Part shown: positions 63,369-64,000 of the stretch, piece after piece
Layout: the number at the start of each line of letters is the position of its first letter
Numbering within the stretch: position 1 is the stretch's first letter
DNA from: Dimorphilus gyrociliatus
Lineage: Eukaryota; Annelida; Polychaeta; Dinophilidae
Reading direction: 5' to 3'
NCBI GenBank assembly: GCA_904063045.1
Contig: CAJFCJ010000033.1
Span: 124,001-188,000 of the forward strand
Length of the DNA stretch: 64,000 nt
Translations under genes and position numbers: made by a program
The notes under the pieces: generated by a model
What the model was told of the DNA's origin: nothing
Seen by the model: the letters and a program-made list of their open reading frames with translations, nothing else
Database searches by the model: none

Positions 63369-64000
63369 TTAATATCTAAGGTAACTACGATATTCTTGGG
63401 TTGACAGTGAAGGATCGTAGTTTTTCATACTTCGCTCTCTTTCTAATCTTCTACCATAACTGCTTACATCGTGTCGATTTGGACCAAATTGAGGAGTGTT
63501 CAACGATCTCCAATTTTGACGAAAACTAAGAGGACCAGCCGATGGTGGAAATTTGGCTTCGTCGTACAAACGAACCAAGCCGTCGACGTAACAAACTCTA
63601 TGTCCTCCATGGCCCATTACCTCTTTGACGTTTCTCCAACAAGATCCATGACTACCGTAACGCTCCTTGGCCGGACCGTAATCAGGATATCTGTATGCAA
63701 CCTTCTGGATGAGCTCTTCGTATTTTCGACCGTGCTCAGTTCGTGCATGATCTTCCTGGGAAAATAAATAACTATTAGCTGTTGGCGGTGCTGATTTTGG
63801 TCTGGACGGTTTCATTTTGGTGGCGAGATCGGCCACTTGCTTTTCCCATTTCTCCCATGCGTGTTTGCATGTGTCAGGATTACGGCAACCACAAAACTCT
63901 TTCTCCGGATCTACATCCTCCTCCTCCTCGTTCCATAAGCATTTGCGTATTTTTCTCGTATGAGGAAGGAATCCCCAAAAATGACTGCGATGATTAGCAT
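63369..64000 (-). CDS. unrecognised protein, C-terminal 210 residues (5' partial)
   Basis: An open frame runs from the window edge to TAA at 63369-63371 without a stop, with no need for an intron. Upstream of residue ~70 of the visible part it reads SHFWGFLPHTRKIRKCLWN, an acidic EEEED run, then a Cys-containing block CGCRNPDTCKHAWEKW, which might bind zinc. It continues with PSRPKSAPPT and a Tyr/Arg/Gly-rich C terminus (YGSHGSCWRNVKEVMGHG, SFRQNWRSLNTPQFGPN). The style (short Pro/Ser-Arg-Lys segments, Tyr-Gly motifs) recalls small ciliary microtubule inner proteins, but I cannot assign a family. The GTG at 63836 that opens a shorter frame is not a real start. The promoter lies outside the window. 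Confidence 0.75.
   Translation of the reverse strand, partial: ANHRSHFWGFLPHTRKIRKCLWNEEEEDVDPEKEFCGCRNPDTCKHAWEKWEKQVADLATKMKPSRPKSAPPTANSYLFSQEDHARTEHGRKYEELIQKVAYRYPDYGPAKERYGSHGSCWRNVKEVMGHGGHRVCYVDGLVRLYDEAKFPPSAGPLSFRQNWRSLNTPQFGPNRHDVSSYGRRLERERSMKNYDPSLSTQEYRSYLRY

Noticed and set aside
63369-63836. Complete 155-residue protein starting at 63836
   Set aside because: The codon there is GTG and the frame continues without a stop to the window edge with gene-like content.

Overview
The window is animal nuclear DNA. The genes have many exons with GT-AG introns, mostly 50-150 bp, on a strongly AT-rich background with (TA)n and (GA)n microsatellites. The products are typical metazoan proteins. 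Compact introns, a phosphonopyruvate decarboxylase gene and a tandem pair of receptor guanylate cyclases would suit an invertebrate, perhaps a spiralian with a reduced, AT-rich genome; I cannot name the species. I saw no prokaryotic genes, recognisable autonomous transposon, rRNA, tRNA or CRISPR array.

Layout, left to right. 490-3649 (-) is a RalBP1 (RhoGAP) gene, divergent from 4798-5463 (+), a small CYTH-domain protein. 6237-10275 (+) is an ABCG half-transporter. 10725-12385 (+) is an AKAP10 homolog (RGS domains plus a PKA-anchoring helix). 13110-15574 (+) is an SLC37A4-like sugar-phosphate exchanger. 16185-17640 (-) is an atypical rhodopsin-like GPCR. 18332-25997 (-) and 27739-34663 (-) are tandem receptor guanylate cyclases of 16 and 18 exons. 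36056-38908 (-) is a phosphonopyruvate decarboxylase with a mitochondrial-like presequence, head to head (289 bp apart) with 39198-46863 (+), an SNX9/18/33 sorting nexin. 48074-49377 (+) is a sulfotransferase with a textbook TATA/Inr promoter. 51346-52537 (+) is an unrecognised secreted protein. 55126-60179 (-) is a divergent clustered-mitochondria (CLU/CLUH) homolog with a long acidic N-terminal extension and one 34-bp intron. 63369-64000 (-) is the 3' end of an unrecognised gene that runs off the window.

I assembled the gene models by hand from splice sites. In every complete model the reading phase closes across all junctions and the protein length is near the family norm. Several genes could share cyclic-nucleotide and small-GTPase signalling (receptor guanylate cyclases, GPCR, AKAP10, RalBP1, SNX9), but nothing here shows that they form one pathway; the order looks like ordinary gene neighbourhood.

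Most worth a second look: the intron turnover between the two cyclases (11 shared, 10 private introns); a promoter-like cluster at 62500-62960 with a minus-strand splice donor but no evident gene; the divergent CLU protein; a candidate 9-nt microexon in the SNX9 PX domain; the mitochondrial-like leader on phosphonopyruvate decarboxylase; and a dispersed palindrome of the type ACAGTATATACTGT.
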